A stretch of DNA of 64,000 nt, taken from NCBI GenBank assembly GCA_050084515.1, contig CM114275.1, positions 18,228,001 through 18,292,000 on the forward strand, read 5' to 3'. The notes below the pieces were generated by a model. That model was not told the DNA's origin. It saw only the letters and a program-made list of their open reading frames with translations, and made no database searches. Within the stretch, counting starts at the first letter, position 1. Each line of letters opens with the position of its first letter. The position numbers and the translations under genes are program-made. This DNA comes from Blasia pusilla. Taxonomy: Eukaryota > Marchantiophyta > Marchantiopsida > Blasiales. Shown in pieces: positions 20,216-31,309 of this stretch.

Positions 20216-21405
20216 ATAGTGGTGGAGTTATTGATTGTCTTCCATTGTAACCTCAATGTAGATGATTTCATTGCATGTTTGCTTTCGGACATGGCATTGT
20301 GATTGCCATACTTATTGATAAGATTTCTTATGCCTAATCCTCAAAAAAATTTAATAGTTCATAATTCCACCTTTCAAATAGAGACTATTAGATTGAGACC
20401 AAAATTACAATAATTACTTATTGTCAAGCTCAATCTAAACTACCATGACCAAATTAACTAATTTTGATTCAATTAATCCCACAATGAAATCCATAAGAAC
20501 ACTTTCCCATGGTCCACATGAAATTGGCAAAACTCTAAGAAGCCTTAGCGTCTTGCCACAGTACATTCAATTCTTTTGGAAAACCAAACCCTATTGGACA
20601 TACTTCATGGTATCCTTGTATTGAGATCATAATAGGAATATTTCTAAACAATTTCCTAAGTCTCCACATGACCAAAATATTCCACCCAATGTACGTGCAT
20701 CATGATAAACATTGGGAATCTTGGTCCTTAAACTCATAGGAACATATCCTTTGCTTTTTCTATTCCTAAACACCATCCACGAGTGTAACGTGACTCACAC
20801 TCACCCCCTCCTTCACAACCTTTAACCATCCTTGGGCAATTTCATCATGTTGGTAAGCCGCCTTCACAAAGGTAGTTTCTCCAATCAGTTTCCAAAATCC
20901 AAGTTCCTTTGAAGTATTGTTGGCGCCCACTCAAGGCATTGACTATCGTATTCTCTTAGCCAGACTTATAGATCATATCCATATCAAATCTTGTTAGGTA
21001 TTCTTGCTAATAGATTTGTCTCGATGATAACTTCTCCTAACTTGCAAAATATTTGCAAGTGATATTGTTGGTGTAAACCTTAAAGTGCAAATTGTGTAGC
21101 AAGTATACTTCCCACTTCTTGAGGCAATAAATAACCAAATGCATCTCCCTCTTATGAGTGGGCCAATTGCTCTCTAACTTGGCCAACTTATAAGAAATTA
21201 TTCAACCCAATTGGTTTTGTAGTACCTCGATTGTAAAATTACGCGCATCGATCCAAACTTTGAATGGGATCCCGATTTCTAGTAAAATTTGTGTATAAGG
21301 GTTGCTAACAAGAATTTTGAGTTGCTCAAACACTTCCAAACACTCCTCAAACCAGTGTAACACTGTTTCTTTTCATGTCCAGTCCTAGAGCGGTCTAGCA
21401 ACTTC
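20216..21405 (-). pseudogene. Decayed chromovirus-type RNase H and integrase
   Basis: Minus-strand translation shows a non-family gypsy: HWFEECLEVFEQLK and PFKVWIDARNFTIEVL (RNase H start, 21380-21220), YKLAKLESNWPTHKREMHL and VIYCLKKWEVYLL (21200-21100), TNNITCKYF, YKSG..NTIVNALS (about 20960), then integrase core PWESVLMDFIVGL (about 20490). This wording is typical of chromovirus pol and differs from the DNMT-PHD family. Heavily mutated, AT-rich and without open frames, it is older than its neighbours. Confidence 0.6.
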
Positions 21406-21894
21406 AAAAAATTGGATATATCTTATATAGAAGATTACAAATCCAACAGATGTCCTTATCTTTATCTAATTTATTGGTATTGGACATGGCTTGACAGCAT
21501 CAAGTTGGTTATGACTGGGCCAAGTCATATGCCTTTCGTGATCATTGCGTGTCTAAGTAATTCCACTTCATGGACTCTGAAGCAATACTAAGAAGTTTTC
21601 ATGAACTTCGTCTTCCTCAAACGATCCAATTCTTTGTTATGTTGGACACTCAAAGGACTATAGATTGACTTTCACAAGTAGAGTAATAGTAATTAAGACA
21701 ATAGACCCAAGGTTGCTCATGGACAAAGTCCGTGTCTATAGACATGTCCATGTTAGTGGACTTTTCTTCGTTCTATAAAAGGTCGGGCTTTAAAATAAGG
21801 AGGGAAGGGAGCGGATCTTGTTGCCCAACCCAAAACGTGATGCTTCAGAGGAATCCAAGGTAGATGGGAGTGCTACGATGATACCCTTGGATAT
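21406..21894. other. No gene recognised
   Basis: AT-rich stretch between the chromovirus relic and fragment L. It may include RT remains of that chromovirus, but I see no motif that proves it. Confidence 0.3.
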
Positions 21895-22012
21895 GTCATG
21901 CGAATACACATCCCTGCCAACATACATCGGCTGTCATGTACACACATGTCTAAGATCCATCTAGCTATGAATCCTAACATCTCTACACATGAACGACTTG
22001 ACAACCCCAATA
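21895..22012 (-). repeat. Terminal block a, outer copy (fragment L)
   Basis: Reverse strand ends CGCATGACA at 21895. About 118 bp, closely matching 22640-22766, including the shared stretch CATGTGTAGAGATGTTAGG. Marks the element's right end. Confidence 0.6.
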
Positions 22013-22639
22013 TAAAGTTGAAGACGCACTATAAACTCTGATGAAATATACAATCAACCGTGCTTCACCCAAACAACCATATTCGTGAATCAGATACACA
22101 TTGATGCAACAACAAGAGAAAGTATACATAGGATTCCCAAAATGTGTCATCTTCCTTATTGATCGCTCCTAGCCCACTCTTCAAGAGAGAATCCAAGCTC
22201 AATACATGTAAGTCGCAATGTATCAGAGATACCAATAAGGTTGTGCAAATCCTAAGGAGATGAGCTCCAAATGAGCTTCATCCGAGGTACACCCGCCTAG
22301 GCACCTCCATGGGTGACATGTACACACATGTCACCTCCCTCCTAGCATGTCACTATCCACCTGTAGTACACACATACTAGCTCCCTAACAACTACACATG
22401 TGGTCCCGTCATGAGACCAACTACCAACTAACCCACAACCCTATAGGTCCAAGTGGAACCATACATGGTTGGGAAAGTCAACCTTTCAAAGGTTGCCACT
22501 CCTCATAAAGGGAAGGATGACCTACATTCGTAGGTCATCTCCTAAGCGCAGGTCACATATGACCTCTCAAAATAGGGAAGTACAAGATCCCTCTAAGGCC
22601 TCGATAATATCTCTCCCAACGCCTCATCTACCAAAATAT

Positions 22640-22766
22640 CTGTCGTGCGAATACACATCGGTGCCAACATACATCGGCTATCATGCACACACATGTCTAA
22701 GATCCATCTAGCTATGAATCCTAACATCTCTACACATGAAAGATAAGACAACCCCAATCTCCCCCC
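22640..22766 (-). repeat. Terminal block a, inner copy (fragment L)
   Basis: Lies directly after the polypurine tract on the minus strand and ends CGCACGACA. Partner of 21895-22012; together they bracket about 630 bp. Confidence 0.6.
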
Positions 22767-23225
22767 TAGCTGGTGGTTAGGTCCCTCTAACTCCAGATAG
22801 CCTACAAAACAAGTCTAAATGCTATGTGCATTTTCGGTGCTAAGATCAGGAGGTCGGGTGCTATGTCGCCCCATCGTTAGTCACCTTCTTGCAATCCATA
22901 ACAACAAGAGTCATCTTGAATCTACCTATCACACCTATGTACATCTGGGAAAAAGCCAACGTCCTTGAGGAAAAAGTCAAGAGGCGGCATCAAACGCGAC
23001 ATATGCCATCCTCGAGAATACCCATCACAAACAAGTATCGTGGTTGCGCCTTAGGCAGACCCACACAACATGCATCTCAAGCCTGCAAGAACAATTGCCA
23101 AGCTCGGATCAATCCTCCCATCTACGTTCAAAAGATGACATGGCGCACAGTTACAAACGTGATCTTTCCAAACAGTACCATCACGTCTCTCTAAAACAAG
23201 GACTCCTAAAGGTAAAATCTTGAAG

Positions 23226-24060
23226 CTCCTTCTTCTTTCTTGCAAAGTCCCGTTTCTTTGGGTGACCAATCTCCTCGTTAATATCCCCCTACGACAAAAT
23301 TTGCATCTTGAACATCATCTTGATCCCGAGGTTCTTTGCCGGCTTATCCCGGATGCCATTCAACCAAATTTTGTACTCCTCCGCTGATTCAAGGCTAGCC
23401 TCCCCCAGAACCGGCTGAAGGCTTCTCTGCAGGTTGGCTTGAAGGCAGTCAATCATGGACTTTCCCAGCAAGCACAAGGCATCCTAGAAGGACTATTCTC
23501 GCAGCCATTGGGAAATGATTGGGTCCGACATCACCGGGGATGGTGTGTGAGTTTTTCTTTGCCTCTAATCCCTCTAGACTGATCTTCATTAATCGAATCC
23601 ACATGAATTCCAAAATCCCTTAGAGGGAAAAGTTGTGAGCTCTTTCCAAACACCTTCTCTACAATCCGTCCGTGGGGATCCTCGTCCCTCTTTCATTGCC
23701 GCTTGATTATGGCCTTCAACTCTTTGTAAAATTTGGGCCCAAGCTCAGGGTTGAGAACGGCGATGTACCGCTGCATCTTGCTGGCAAGATATCTTGTTGT
23801 CGCCGACACTGTAGCCTGAATGAACTTTGCTCTCTAAGAAGCCAAAACATTCCCTCTCCGCTCTAGCTCAAATGTCGCGCTTCTTTTCACCGCTTGGATT
23901 TTCGACCAACAGAGAATTGTAACAATTGCATCTTGGGAAATGAATGTGTTGGCCCTTGGTAGATGAGATGCTCCTTTTGTGAGCATCTCATCCACCAAAT
24001 CCTCTCCAAGGAATCCTTTGTATTGCGACGGGTGCATTGTAAGAACCTTCCTCACTCCGT
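23226..24060 (-). pseudogene. Unknown protein remnant (gene Z) beside palindrome array 1
   Basis: Two open pieces (24055-23834 and 23477-23289, minus) plus intervening sequence read as one decayed protein. It contains GEDLVDEMLTKGASHLPRANTF, QDAIVTILCWSKIQAVKRSA, a basic stretch around KELKAIIKR, then MIDCLQANLQRSLQPVLGEASLESAEEY. I do not recognise the family. It is bounded on one side by fragment L and on the other by palindrome array 1. It may be the downstream part of the minus-strand gene at 25147-26193. Confidence 0.35.
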
Positions 24061-24145
24061 CGCATTCCTAGATCAAGTGATGGGTAACATTCTCTTCTAA
24101 CACGATGCTGCAAACATCAATGAGAAGTAAGAACATCTATAAATA

Positions 24146-24954
24146 GCAACCCGTCGGTTTTTTATGGATTGGAAGTAGACAAACAAAGCGACAGTTGTTT
24201 CCAACCCATCGAAGTCCGAAGGGGTTGCTCAAAAATCTTCCTCGGTGCTATCCATTGGAAACCGACGGGTTGCATCCGGGTTGGGTTGTAACCCCTCGGA
24301 GTCTGACGCGTTGCACTTCCATTCCACTACATTTGAAAATTCAAATTCGTCCAAAATCAATGGTTTGCAAAGCCACCCACCCTAGGTATTCTGTTTGCAT
24401 CTAGGTTAAGGATTCAGAGGTAAGTTTTTTCTCTTACGACCCGTCGGAGTCCGACGGGTTGCACAGATTGTAGTTCCGACAACCTAGTTTGACTGGCCCT
24501 GTGTCCTGTCGGAGTATGACGAGTTGCATATGTGGTAGGAAAGGCCATGGTTTGAGTGATTTGCAACCTGTTGGAGTCCAATGGGTTGCATGTTCTTTAC
24601 GGAAGTTCCGGGTTTGCATGGCTTTGCAACCCATTGGAGACCGACGGATTGCAAAGCCACCCAAACCAGGACTCATTTCGTAAAGATTATGGAACCCATC
24701 CAAGTCTGACGGTTTGCAAGGCCACTAAAACCAGACCCTCTCCTCCTAAATCTGCAACCCTTTGGATTCGGATGAGTTGCAGGGTCATTCCTATTGGGAT
24801 GGCTACACTTGAGTTTCTGCAACCCGTTGGACTCTGACAGGTTGCAAATACAGCAGCGAGTTCTTCCTACTGCAACCCATTTCCTGACGACGTGTTGTTG
24901 CTATTGTTAATGATTGCTACTAAGAACCAACTCGTTGGAGTCCGACGAGGTCAA
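24146..24954. repeat. Palindrome array 1 (about 12 units of a 29-bp inverted repeat)
   Basis: Units follow TGCAACCCGTCGGA, one centre base, then TCCGACGGGTTGCA. Clear members are 24201-24228, 24287-24315, 24436-24463 (arms ACCCGTCGGA/TCCGACGGGT perfect), 24502-24528, 24562-24590, 24625-24653, 24691-24718, 24753-24781, 24818-24846, 24871-24897 and 24927-24954. Start-to-start spacing is mostly 53-66 bp. Spacers differ more than the units. Each unit could form a hairpin on either strand. Confidence 0.85.
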
Positions 24955-25146
24955 ATTGGTTCATATTCAGGAAAAACATTTCAAAATACTTATGTGTTCA
25001 TGGAGTGCATATATGGCCATCTCCACCGTGGCCATATGATTTGGGTAGGGATGGAGGACCACCACCCTCACGCAAAAGTGAGCCTCAAGGGAGTTTGGTG
25101 GCTCCGCCGCAAGCTGTGACCATGCCATGAATCAGTGGTTTCCATC

Positions 25147-26193
25147 CTAGATGAAGAAGTACAAGTTCTGCATCCACTTGTATTGGGTTCCTACCACTAC
25201 CTTCCAAAACTCCACGTCCCTCAGCCTCCAAAATGCATCCAGACTCTCTAGGTCTTCCTCCGTTACCAAAGCGTGGGTTCCATGCTCATCATACGGTTGA
25301 ACATAGAAAGGTAGGAAGCTATCAACATATGAAGCTGTCGCCACATACTGTTTCAACTTGTCAATGTCTTCGTCCAATTGGATTTCTCGTACGTATTCCA
25401 TTGTTTGGAGTTGGCAGGGAGGAATCATCCGGGCATTCGGGCCATCCACGAGTGGCATATGTTTCACCACCTACGTGAATGTCACCACTCTCAATTTTGA
25501 TTTTCAAAACGATGCAGTGCAGAGAGAACTGTAGAACAATGCTTACCCCCTCGAAAATTGGGTCGGTGTCAAGTCCAACAAGCTGCTTTGGAGCCTCATC
25601 CGGAAAGTCTATTGGAAACTCTTCAATTGCGAACTGGTCAAATTCTTCAATAGGGCTCTTATATGCATAAGACTCTTCTCCTTCTCCTTCCATGATCTCC
25701 ATGATCTCTACACTTGGGGTTCTCACATCTTCCTTGTTTATCTGTGGAAGCTCGTCAATATTGGTCTCCTGCATTGGACGACTCAACCTCATGGATGACA
25801 CATCCTCCATTTCCACACTCTCGGTGGGTCACTACGAGGGTTCTTCTTCTACAGCCATTGCCTTTCCCTTCTAGGATTTTTCCAGTTTGGCTTTCCGGAA
25901 GGTGGCATCTTACCTCTTCTTCAGCTTGATCTCCGCCTCCATGTGTTTCGTCTTGGCCTTCTCCCATCCGTGAGCAATTTTGCTTCTCGCTTCTTCTCTT
26001 GCTCCGCAAGCTTCTCCAAAGCTAGCTTCACCAATATTTCTTGCTTCCTCATATTGATTTCCCGCTCGTGCTCCTCGATTTCCTCTTGCCGTACATCTGC
26101 GGCCGCGCGTTGTATAGCTGGAGATAGAGTTTTTCCGTGCTTGGGAGAGAAGCTCTCGAGCTTGCTGGGTTGGGATTTTTTTCGAGTGGTCAT
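25147..26193 (-). pseudogene. Unknown charged protein (gene X) with N-terminal coiled coil
   Basis: Best start is ATG ending at 26193 (minus): MTTRKKSQPSKLESFSPKHG, then a long Glu/Lys/Arg-rich helix with heptad-like spacing (REINMRKQEILVKLALEKLA). A frameshift near 25990 links to EKAKTKHMEAEIKLKKR. After stops the frame resumes at 25816 with an acidic segment (IMEIMEGEGEE, EEFPIDFPDEAPKQLVGLD) and at 25470-25147 with QLDEDIDKLKQYVATASY and SLDAFWRLRDVEFWKVVVG. A TATA box lies 245 bp upstream. Function unknown. It lies divergently to the transposase at 27296, with palindrome array 2 between them, so the two may be partners in one element. Confidence 0.45.
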
Positions 26194-26437
26194 GAAATAA
26201 GTCGACTATCAAAGACTGCGCGAGGGGTTTTGACCTTAATCATCGTCACCTTTGAAGGAAATCAATTTAATTCGAACCGTGGCCACCAATCGTTGGAGCT
26301 TGCAAATGTAGAGAAAAAACCTAACCGTCAAAATGTCGGAGTAACTTGAAAGTCAATTTTCGTAGTCGTATGAACAAGGGAGTTGAGAGCGGCGCGGAAA
26401 ACCGTAGAATGGAAAAATGAAAAGCCTTGAAAGTGGT

Positions 26438-26446
26438 CCTTATATA
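26438..26446 (-). promoter_or_regulatory. TATA box candidate for gene X
   Basis: TATATAAGG on the minus strand, about 245 bp before the proposed start of gene X and about 95 bp from palindrome array 2. It is the only good TATA match there. Confidence 0.45.
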
Positions 26447-26539
26447 CTTTTAGAGCCGTTGAACTCAACCGTTGGTGTAGGACGGGGGACCGATTGTACA
26501 ACGGTGGACCGTTACGGTGCATGTTCCGTATGGGCTTGC

Positions 26540-27175
26540 TGCAACCCATCGGAGCCCAACGGGTTGCAATTCCAACGCTTGGGCGGTACGCCACGGACTC
26601 TACCTGTAACCCGTCGGAGACCGACGGGTTGCACAGGGTCCATCCTGCCCAGTTCCTGTAGGCCGTCGGACCTCGACGAGTTGTACGAGGTCCATCCTGC
26701 CTAGGTCCTGTGCAACCTGTTAGACTCCGACGGGTTGCACGGCAACCATTCATCCTACCCTGTTCCTTCAACCCGTCGGGCCTTGACGGGTTGCACGGGA
26801 CCCATGCTGCCTGAAAGGTACAAGCCGTCGGAGTCTGATGGGTTACCAGGGGCTTGGATTGGGGGACCGTCGTTTTGACTCCGATCATTTTGCAATTCGT
26901 CGCACTGTGACGACTTGAAGGATCCCTGGAAGATCTTTCCCATGGAATATGAGCAGACGGAATCCGACGAGTGGTACCATCCCAACCAAACTCAATTCAA
27001 CCCGTCAAAGTTCAATCGTTTGTACCGTCGACATCCTTCCTAAGGATTTCCAACCCGACGGGTTGGAGTTCCCCTTGAGTCTACCTTCCAACCCGTCGGA
27101 CTCTTTGGCTCTTTGCCCCACTATAATCCTATGGGCTCTTTGGCTATTCAACCCGTCGGATTCCCACGGGTTGAA
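26540..27175. repeat. Palindrome array 2, between divergent genes X and Y
   Basis: Same 29-bp palindromic unit. Members at 26540-26568, 26605-26633 (near perfect), 26657-26685, 26711-26739, 26767-26795, 26819-26845, 26891-26918, 26996-27024, about 27048-27066, about 27087-27104 and 27147-27175. The 22-28-bp spacers of the left half are related (GGTCCATCCTGCC and variants), so this part is a roughly 52-bp tandem repeat. It sits in the intergenic space upstream of both genes. Confidence 0.85.
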
Positions 27176-27295
27176 GGAGCCTTGGAAAAAATTTTCCCAC
27201 TAGTCATTGACAAGGATGTTTGAATATTCCTTTTTGGCAGGTCCAATCAGCTGGCGACGGTTCAACCTAACTACCAACTGCATGTCAGACATATT

Positions 27296-29270
27296 GTGTC
27301 AGAATTTAAATGGATATTGTTCACTGTAAATTTAACATTTTCATCCTTATGGTCATTCTTATTCCCCTATCTGGGCAATCATTCTTGGTCCGGCCCAAAT
27401 GTGAAGCTCACATGTGTCAGTCATCTAGCGGGCCTTCCTCAATCGGAGATAATTCAAGCCCAACCTCGTGACATTCATGTAATTATCGAAGAATTCTTCC
27501 TTTCACTCCAATTTGGAACCATCTTTGTATCCAAGGATGTCAAGGTTGATGGAACGGATGATGCCATTGGTGAAACAGTCCCACCGGAAATTGGAGGCTC
27601 CATAGTGTGGAACCTCTAACCCTACTCCAATGGATAATTTAGAGTTTATGGCCTACCTCTGATCATCAATGCAACTCATGAAGACGGTTTCAAACCTCCG
27701 AGTACTCCATGCTCTACATTTGGCACGGCTGCTTCGGGCGATCCAACATCAACTCCAAACTCAAAAGCTCATAACGTTGTTGTTGAAGCCGTGGACATTC
27801 TTGATGTCACCGATCTCATAGGATGTGTTGGAAAGTCGTCGATCTCATAGGATGTGTTGGAAACATGTCAAACCCAACATCTGCTTACTTATTCATGTTT
27901 TGAGTTATGGGGAATACTTTGCTTTCGTCTCTTCCCTTGAAACTCTACAAGCACATTATCGTGGATGAGTTGCCAGCAACGTATGATGGAAACTACAGTT
28001 TCGAGCTACCTCCACTTGTCAGTCGTGCTTAGAAGAAAGATGGAGGCCGCTTGAAGGGTATGGACCGAAAATCGGACTGTCACCGATGGTGCAGACCGCA
28101 GCGAACGAGCGCTTCAATTCGAGGTGGTCTTGGATTGTGTCTCATCGCCAATGCCTTAGAATGCAGAAGTCCAAGATGCCCCTTCCTTGAGAGGAACGGA
28201 GTCAAGAAAACTTCCCAATGCCCTCCCAAAAATGCAAAAACTCCTTACGTCGTGGGTACGACCATATTGCCGGATTACCATCGATGTCCGCATTGTCAAG
28301 CCTCCCCTTTCTGTGTTAGAGCGTGTCCGGCTTTTTTTTTTTCTACATCCGAGTACACAAGGTTGGAAATTTATGTTGGGTGTCACACTCATCTTGTCAC
28401 GGGTGCAATTCAAAGTGGTCGAGGTGTACAAAAATTCCCCAGGATCAAAGCCTAGAGTGATCAAATTGACGACTGCATCACAAATTTGTGAACAATTGTT
28501 GGGAAACCCTCGCCAAGGGGAGATCACGGTAGCTAAGGAGAAGCAACTCTGGGAAATTCTTGCATTCTTGGCTCATCCACAAAGCTTTAGGAACTTATTG
28601 CATCAAATACAAATACTTGATGGAAAGACCGCGGAGATGGATGCCATTTCCACGATCAAGGCCAACTCACCATTTCGATTCATTCAAAGATGGCAGTTCA
28701 TGGGCCAAGGAGGCGAGGGATCCACAGCTTATTGACATAATGAAGGAGGGAGAAGATCTATTTAGGAGTTGGGTTAGCTTTGATATTTGCTATAGGGTGT
28801 TGAATGGATGGTTGATCATGGGTCCATACGTTTACGACCATGTGGACAAGGGTCTCAAAACCATCTTTGTTTGTGAGGTGAAAGCGGAAGATGTTGGCAG
28901 CTTGAAGATGTGTTGGTTACTCCTACTAGAGGTGGTGAAGGAAAACAGGAGACGTCCTCCTGAAATACATGGCTTCATGGCAGACAATGCCCAACCCAGA
29001 TGGATTGCTATCAGGAGAGTGTTCTGTGTGTGTGTGTGGGGGGGGGGGAGGGGGAGAATTAAACCGGAAAGGGAAAGATTGGATGCTTTCCATTGGCAAC
29101 AGTCCATGACTTGTTACGCAAAATCTTGCATCAAGGAGACTAAGAGAATAGAGGATGTAGCTCTACTTCAACATTACAAGGATAGAAAAACCTTGAAACA
29201 AGCCATGGAGTGCCAGGAAGAGCTTCATGTCTGGTGGAGAAAGCATGCAATTGAGAGGAAATACAAATAG
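27296..29270 (+). pseudogene. MULE-like DNA transposase, N-terminal and catalytic part (gene Y)
   Basis: Frames 27296-27619, 28051-28455, 28187-28735 and 28560-29270 overlap as one frameshifted protein. A zinc-finger-like segment CPHCQAS...CPAFFF, then HPSTQGWKF and a HTHL, lies around 28290-28400; a T run (28329-28341) breaks the frame here. The catalytic part has FRSWVSFDICYRVLNGWLIM, TIFVCEVKAEDVGSLKMCWL, HGFMADNAQPRW (likely catalytic Asp) and RERLDAFHWQQSM. Order and wording suit a Mutator-like DDE transposase; assignment is by pattern only. A TG/G simple repeat (29022-29056) interrupts the core. It would cut and paste the host element. Dead. Confidence 0.5.
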
Positions 29271-29377
29271 TTGTGTTTGTGGCTCAGTTGTTGTACCATC
29301 CGTATCAGAAAATGGGAAAACTTTATGTGGGAGGTGATTTTTTTCCCATTTTTTCCAAGTATGTGGTCCAAAAGGGT

Positions 29378-29937
29378 TGCAACCCTTCGGAATCGTACGG
29401 GTTGCAAAATAGGTAGGTAAAGAAACCCGTCAAAACAGACATGTTGCATCACATTGTGGACTATCTCAATCCGACAGGTTGCAAGCAACTTTTTTGCAGA
29501 AAAATTTAATCTTGCAACCCGTTGGAATCCGATAGGTTGCAAGTAACTTATTTGCAAAAGAAGTTCATCTTGCAACCTGTTGAAATCCGAAAGGTTGCAA
29601 TTTTTATATGAAAAAAGTTCATATCGCAACCCGTCAGAATCAGACGGGTTGCAAGTTACTTTTTGCGAGAAAAAATCATCTTGCAACCTGTCAGATTTCA
29701 ACGGGTTGCAAGAACATTGGCACAGAAATGTAGTTTGTCGATGGGTTGCAAGCCGCTTTTTTCAAACAAGTTTTGCTTTTTTCTTGCAAATGACATGTTG
29801 CAACGCCTTGGAACCACTCCAAGGTTGGTAGTTCTCATCAACCCGTCGTGTCCAAATTCTCTTCATACATCTTATTGACGGGTTGGTTGTTTTCAAGTCA
29901 ATGCTTCTTGCAACCCGTCGGATTTTGACGGGTTGCA
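29378..29937. repeat. Palindrome array 3
   Basis: Members at 29378-29406, 29422-29448, 29462-29483, 29513-29541, 29571-29599, 29625-29653, 29682-29710, 29731-29750, a wide-loop version at 29836-29888 and 29909-29937. Spacers in the middle are alike (AGTAACTT...AAGTTCATCT), so the repeat here is a tandem of about 57 bp. The array separates the catalytic part of the transposase from its SWIM-like tail, so it may lie in an intron. Confidence 0.85.
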
Positions 29938-30221
29938 AACACTGAACACTTAGGCGTTCCCTCCATCAATTGACAACAAACAGTCTCAGGGGGTAGTTCA
30001 ACAGTATGGGATTCAGGTTGTTGAGGTTGATTGCAACCTTAATCAGTGGCATATTTCTCGAAGAAACCCTAAACGTGGACCCACTTGCAGGGTAGGATCG
30101 GATAGTATTAGGAGAGCATGTGGCACTTTCCTGAATAAGAACTATACAAGAACAACATGACCACTACCAAGCTTATGGGGGCTGAAAAACCTTTGATCGT
30201 TTTATCAGAATTGAGGATCAA

Positions 30222-30895
30222 TTGAAGTACTCCTTCTGCCCAAATGAATCATGCACTTTCCAAAAGTCTTATTCGACTGCCATTGGAGCTCGAGGGAATA
30301 CCCCCAATGATTTGGCCAATTGCTGCAGGTACCAATTGCACTCAAGAGGAAGTGGACAATCTTACAAGTGCCGATTCCAGACTTGTAGATGGAGGGAGTT
30401 CAGATCATGTTCGCAATACAAAGACTTCCATATTTCGGATTCAACCCAAGATTGATGTCAACATGTACTCGAAGAAGATGGATGATCTTAATCCACTATT
30501 TTTGTTCGAGTCAAGAAATGGGGTTAAGAGAAACAGAATGTGTAGGCCAACGGTGGAGAAGCAAAGTGAATCGCATCAGCTCGGGAGGAAACCATGGAAA
30601 TCATCGCCACAAAAGACGTTCATAGTGGCAATGGAATAGGAAGGATGTATAGGGTCATAAAAAAAATGAGAATTCAAGTGTGACAGGGGTGTATGTGGTA
30701 CACATATGTTGCTTTCCCACATGTTCATGTGATGACTTTGTCCAAAGAGAGACAAGTGGGAAAAGGTATTTCCCTTATAAGCACATGTACTATGTATTGC
30801 TTGTAATTTTAAGAGAGTCAAAGGTAGGAGTAGGAATCCACCAACCAATTTTTTCCCTCAAAGAAGTGCGAAGTATCCTAAACAATCCACATTGA
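30222..30895 (+). pseudogene. Transposase C-terminal part with SWIM-like zinc finger
   Basis: Frame 30244-30639 (LELEGIPPMIWPIAAGTNC...) is of unknown type. Frame 30680-30895 reads GVYVVHICCFPTCSCDDFVQ, then KRYFPYKHMYYVLLVIL, which fits the SWIM pattern CxC...CxH found at the C-terminus of many MULE transposases, except that the third ligand Cys is Tyr (PYKH for PCKH). With the catalytic part at 28187-29270 upstream on the same strand, this is probably the tail of the same gene. Confidence 0.5.
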
Positions 30896-31073
30896 AGATA
30901 CAAAATGAGGTGTTAGATTGTACTTTGAAGTGCCACAATGTTCACTATGAGCTTGAACTCTAATCAGCTATGGAAAAATGATGAATTATTTTTAGGCCTA
31001 GGATGGAAAAAGTGATTTTTGTTCCATATTTGTGATTCCAATGATTTTTTAGTTTTTTTTATTTTGTGCAAGT

Positions 31074-31103
31074 GGCAACTCGTCGGATTCTAACGGGTAG
31101 CCA
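31074..31103. repeat. Isolated palindrome unit
   Basis: GGCAACTCGTCGGATTCTAA followed by CGGGTAGCC, a lone diverged member about 1.1 kb after array 3. It may mark the far edge of the palindrome-bearing element. Confidence 0.6.
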
Positions 31104-31309
31104 GAATGTGGAAGAGAAAAACCAATCTCTGGTAGTGACCAATCGCAGAGAAAAAAATGACCAAAATGTTCACAAAAAAACCTCCTCTCTTCAAAAAAAT
31201 GTATCTCTTTGGGTTGAAGATAGTTTCATCTCTCCTCTCTCCTCTGTTCCTCTCCTCTTACCGCGCCTCCAACCAAAGCCAAAGGTTGCGACCTCTCCGC
31301 GTCAGGTCA

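Larger units (their letters stand above)
21895..23225 (-). mobile_element. Fragment L: 3' end of a DNMT-PHD copy
   Basis: Minus strand, reading downward. It starts with the SH3-like tail (ILPLGVLVLERRDG, then VWKDHVCNCAPCH; 23051-23225), continues into a PHD finger with decayed ligands (LRCMLCGSA, ILVCDGYSRGWHM; about 23080-22970), then the pre-PPT block GTTAGAGGGACCTAAC with TAGGGGGG (22760-22795), a terminal block a (22640-22766), about 630 bp of unrelated sequence, and a second block a (21895-22012). The a-b-a arrangement repeats that of B'. Confidence 0.7.

Noticed and set aside
19638-23225. One continuous minus-strand family element made of H and L
   Set aside because: H contains RT and RNase H, L contains only the 3' end, and a decayed chromovirus lies between. 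Order and content do not join into a single copy.
28832-29107. Minus-strand frame with a Pro/Leu-rich HTHTQN segment
   Set aside because: It is the antisense of the transposase core and of a TG/G simple repeat.
24146-29937. CRISPR array
   Set aside because: Repeats are dyad-symmetric and spaced regularly, but units vary a lot, spacers within arrays 2 and 3 are related to each other, there are no cas genes, and the surrounding DNA is eukaryotic transposon sequence.
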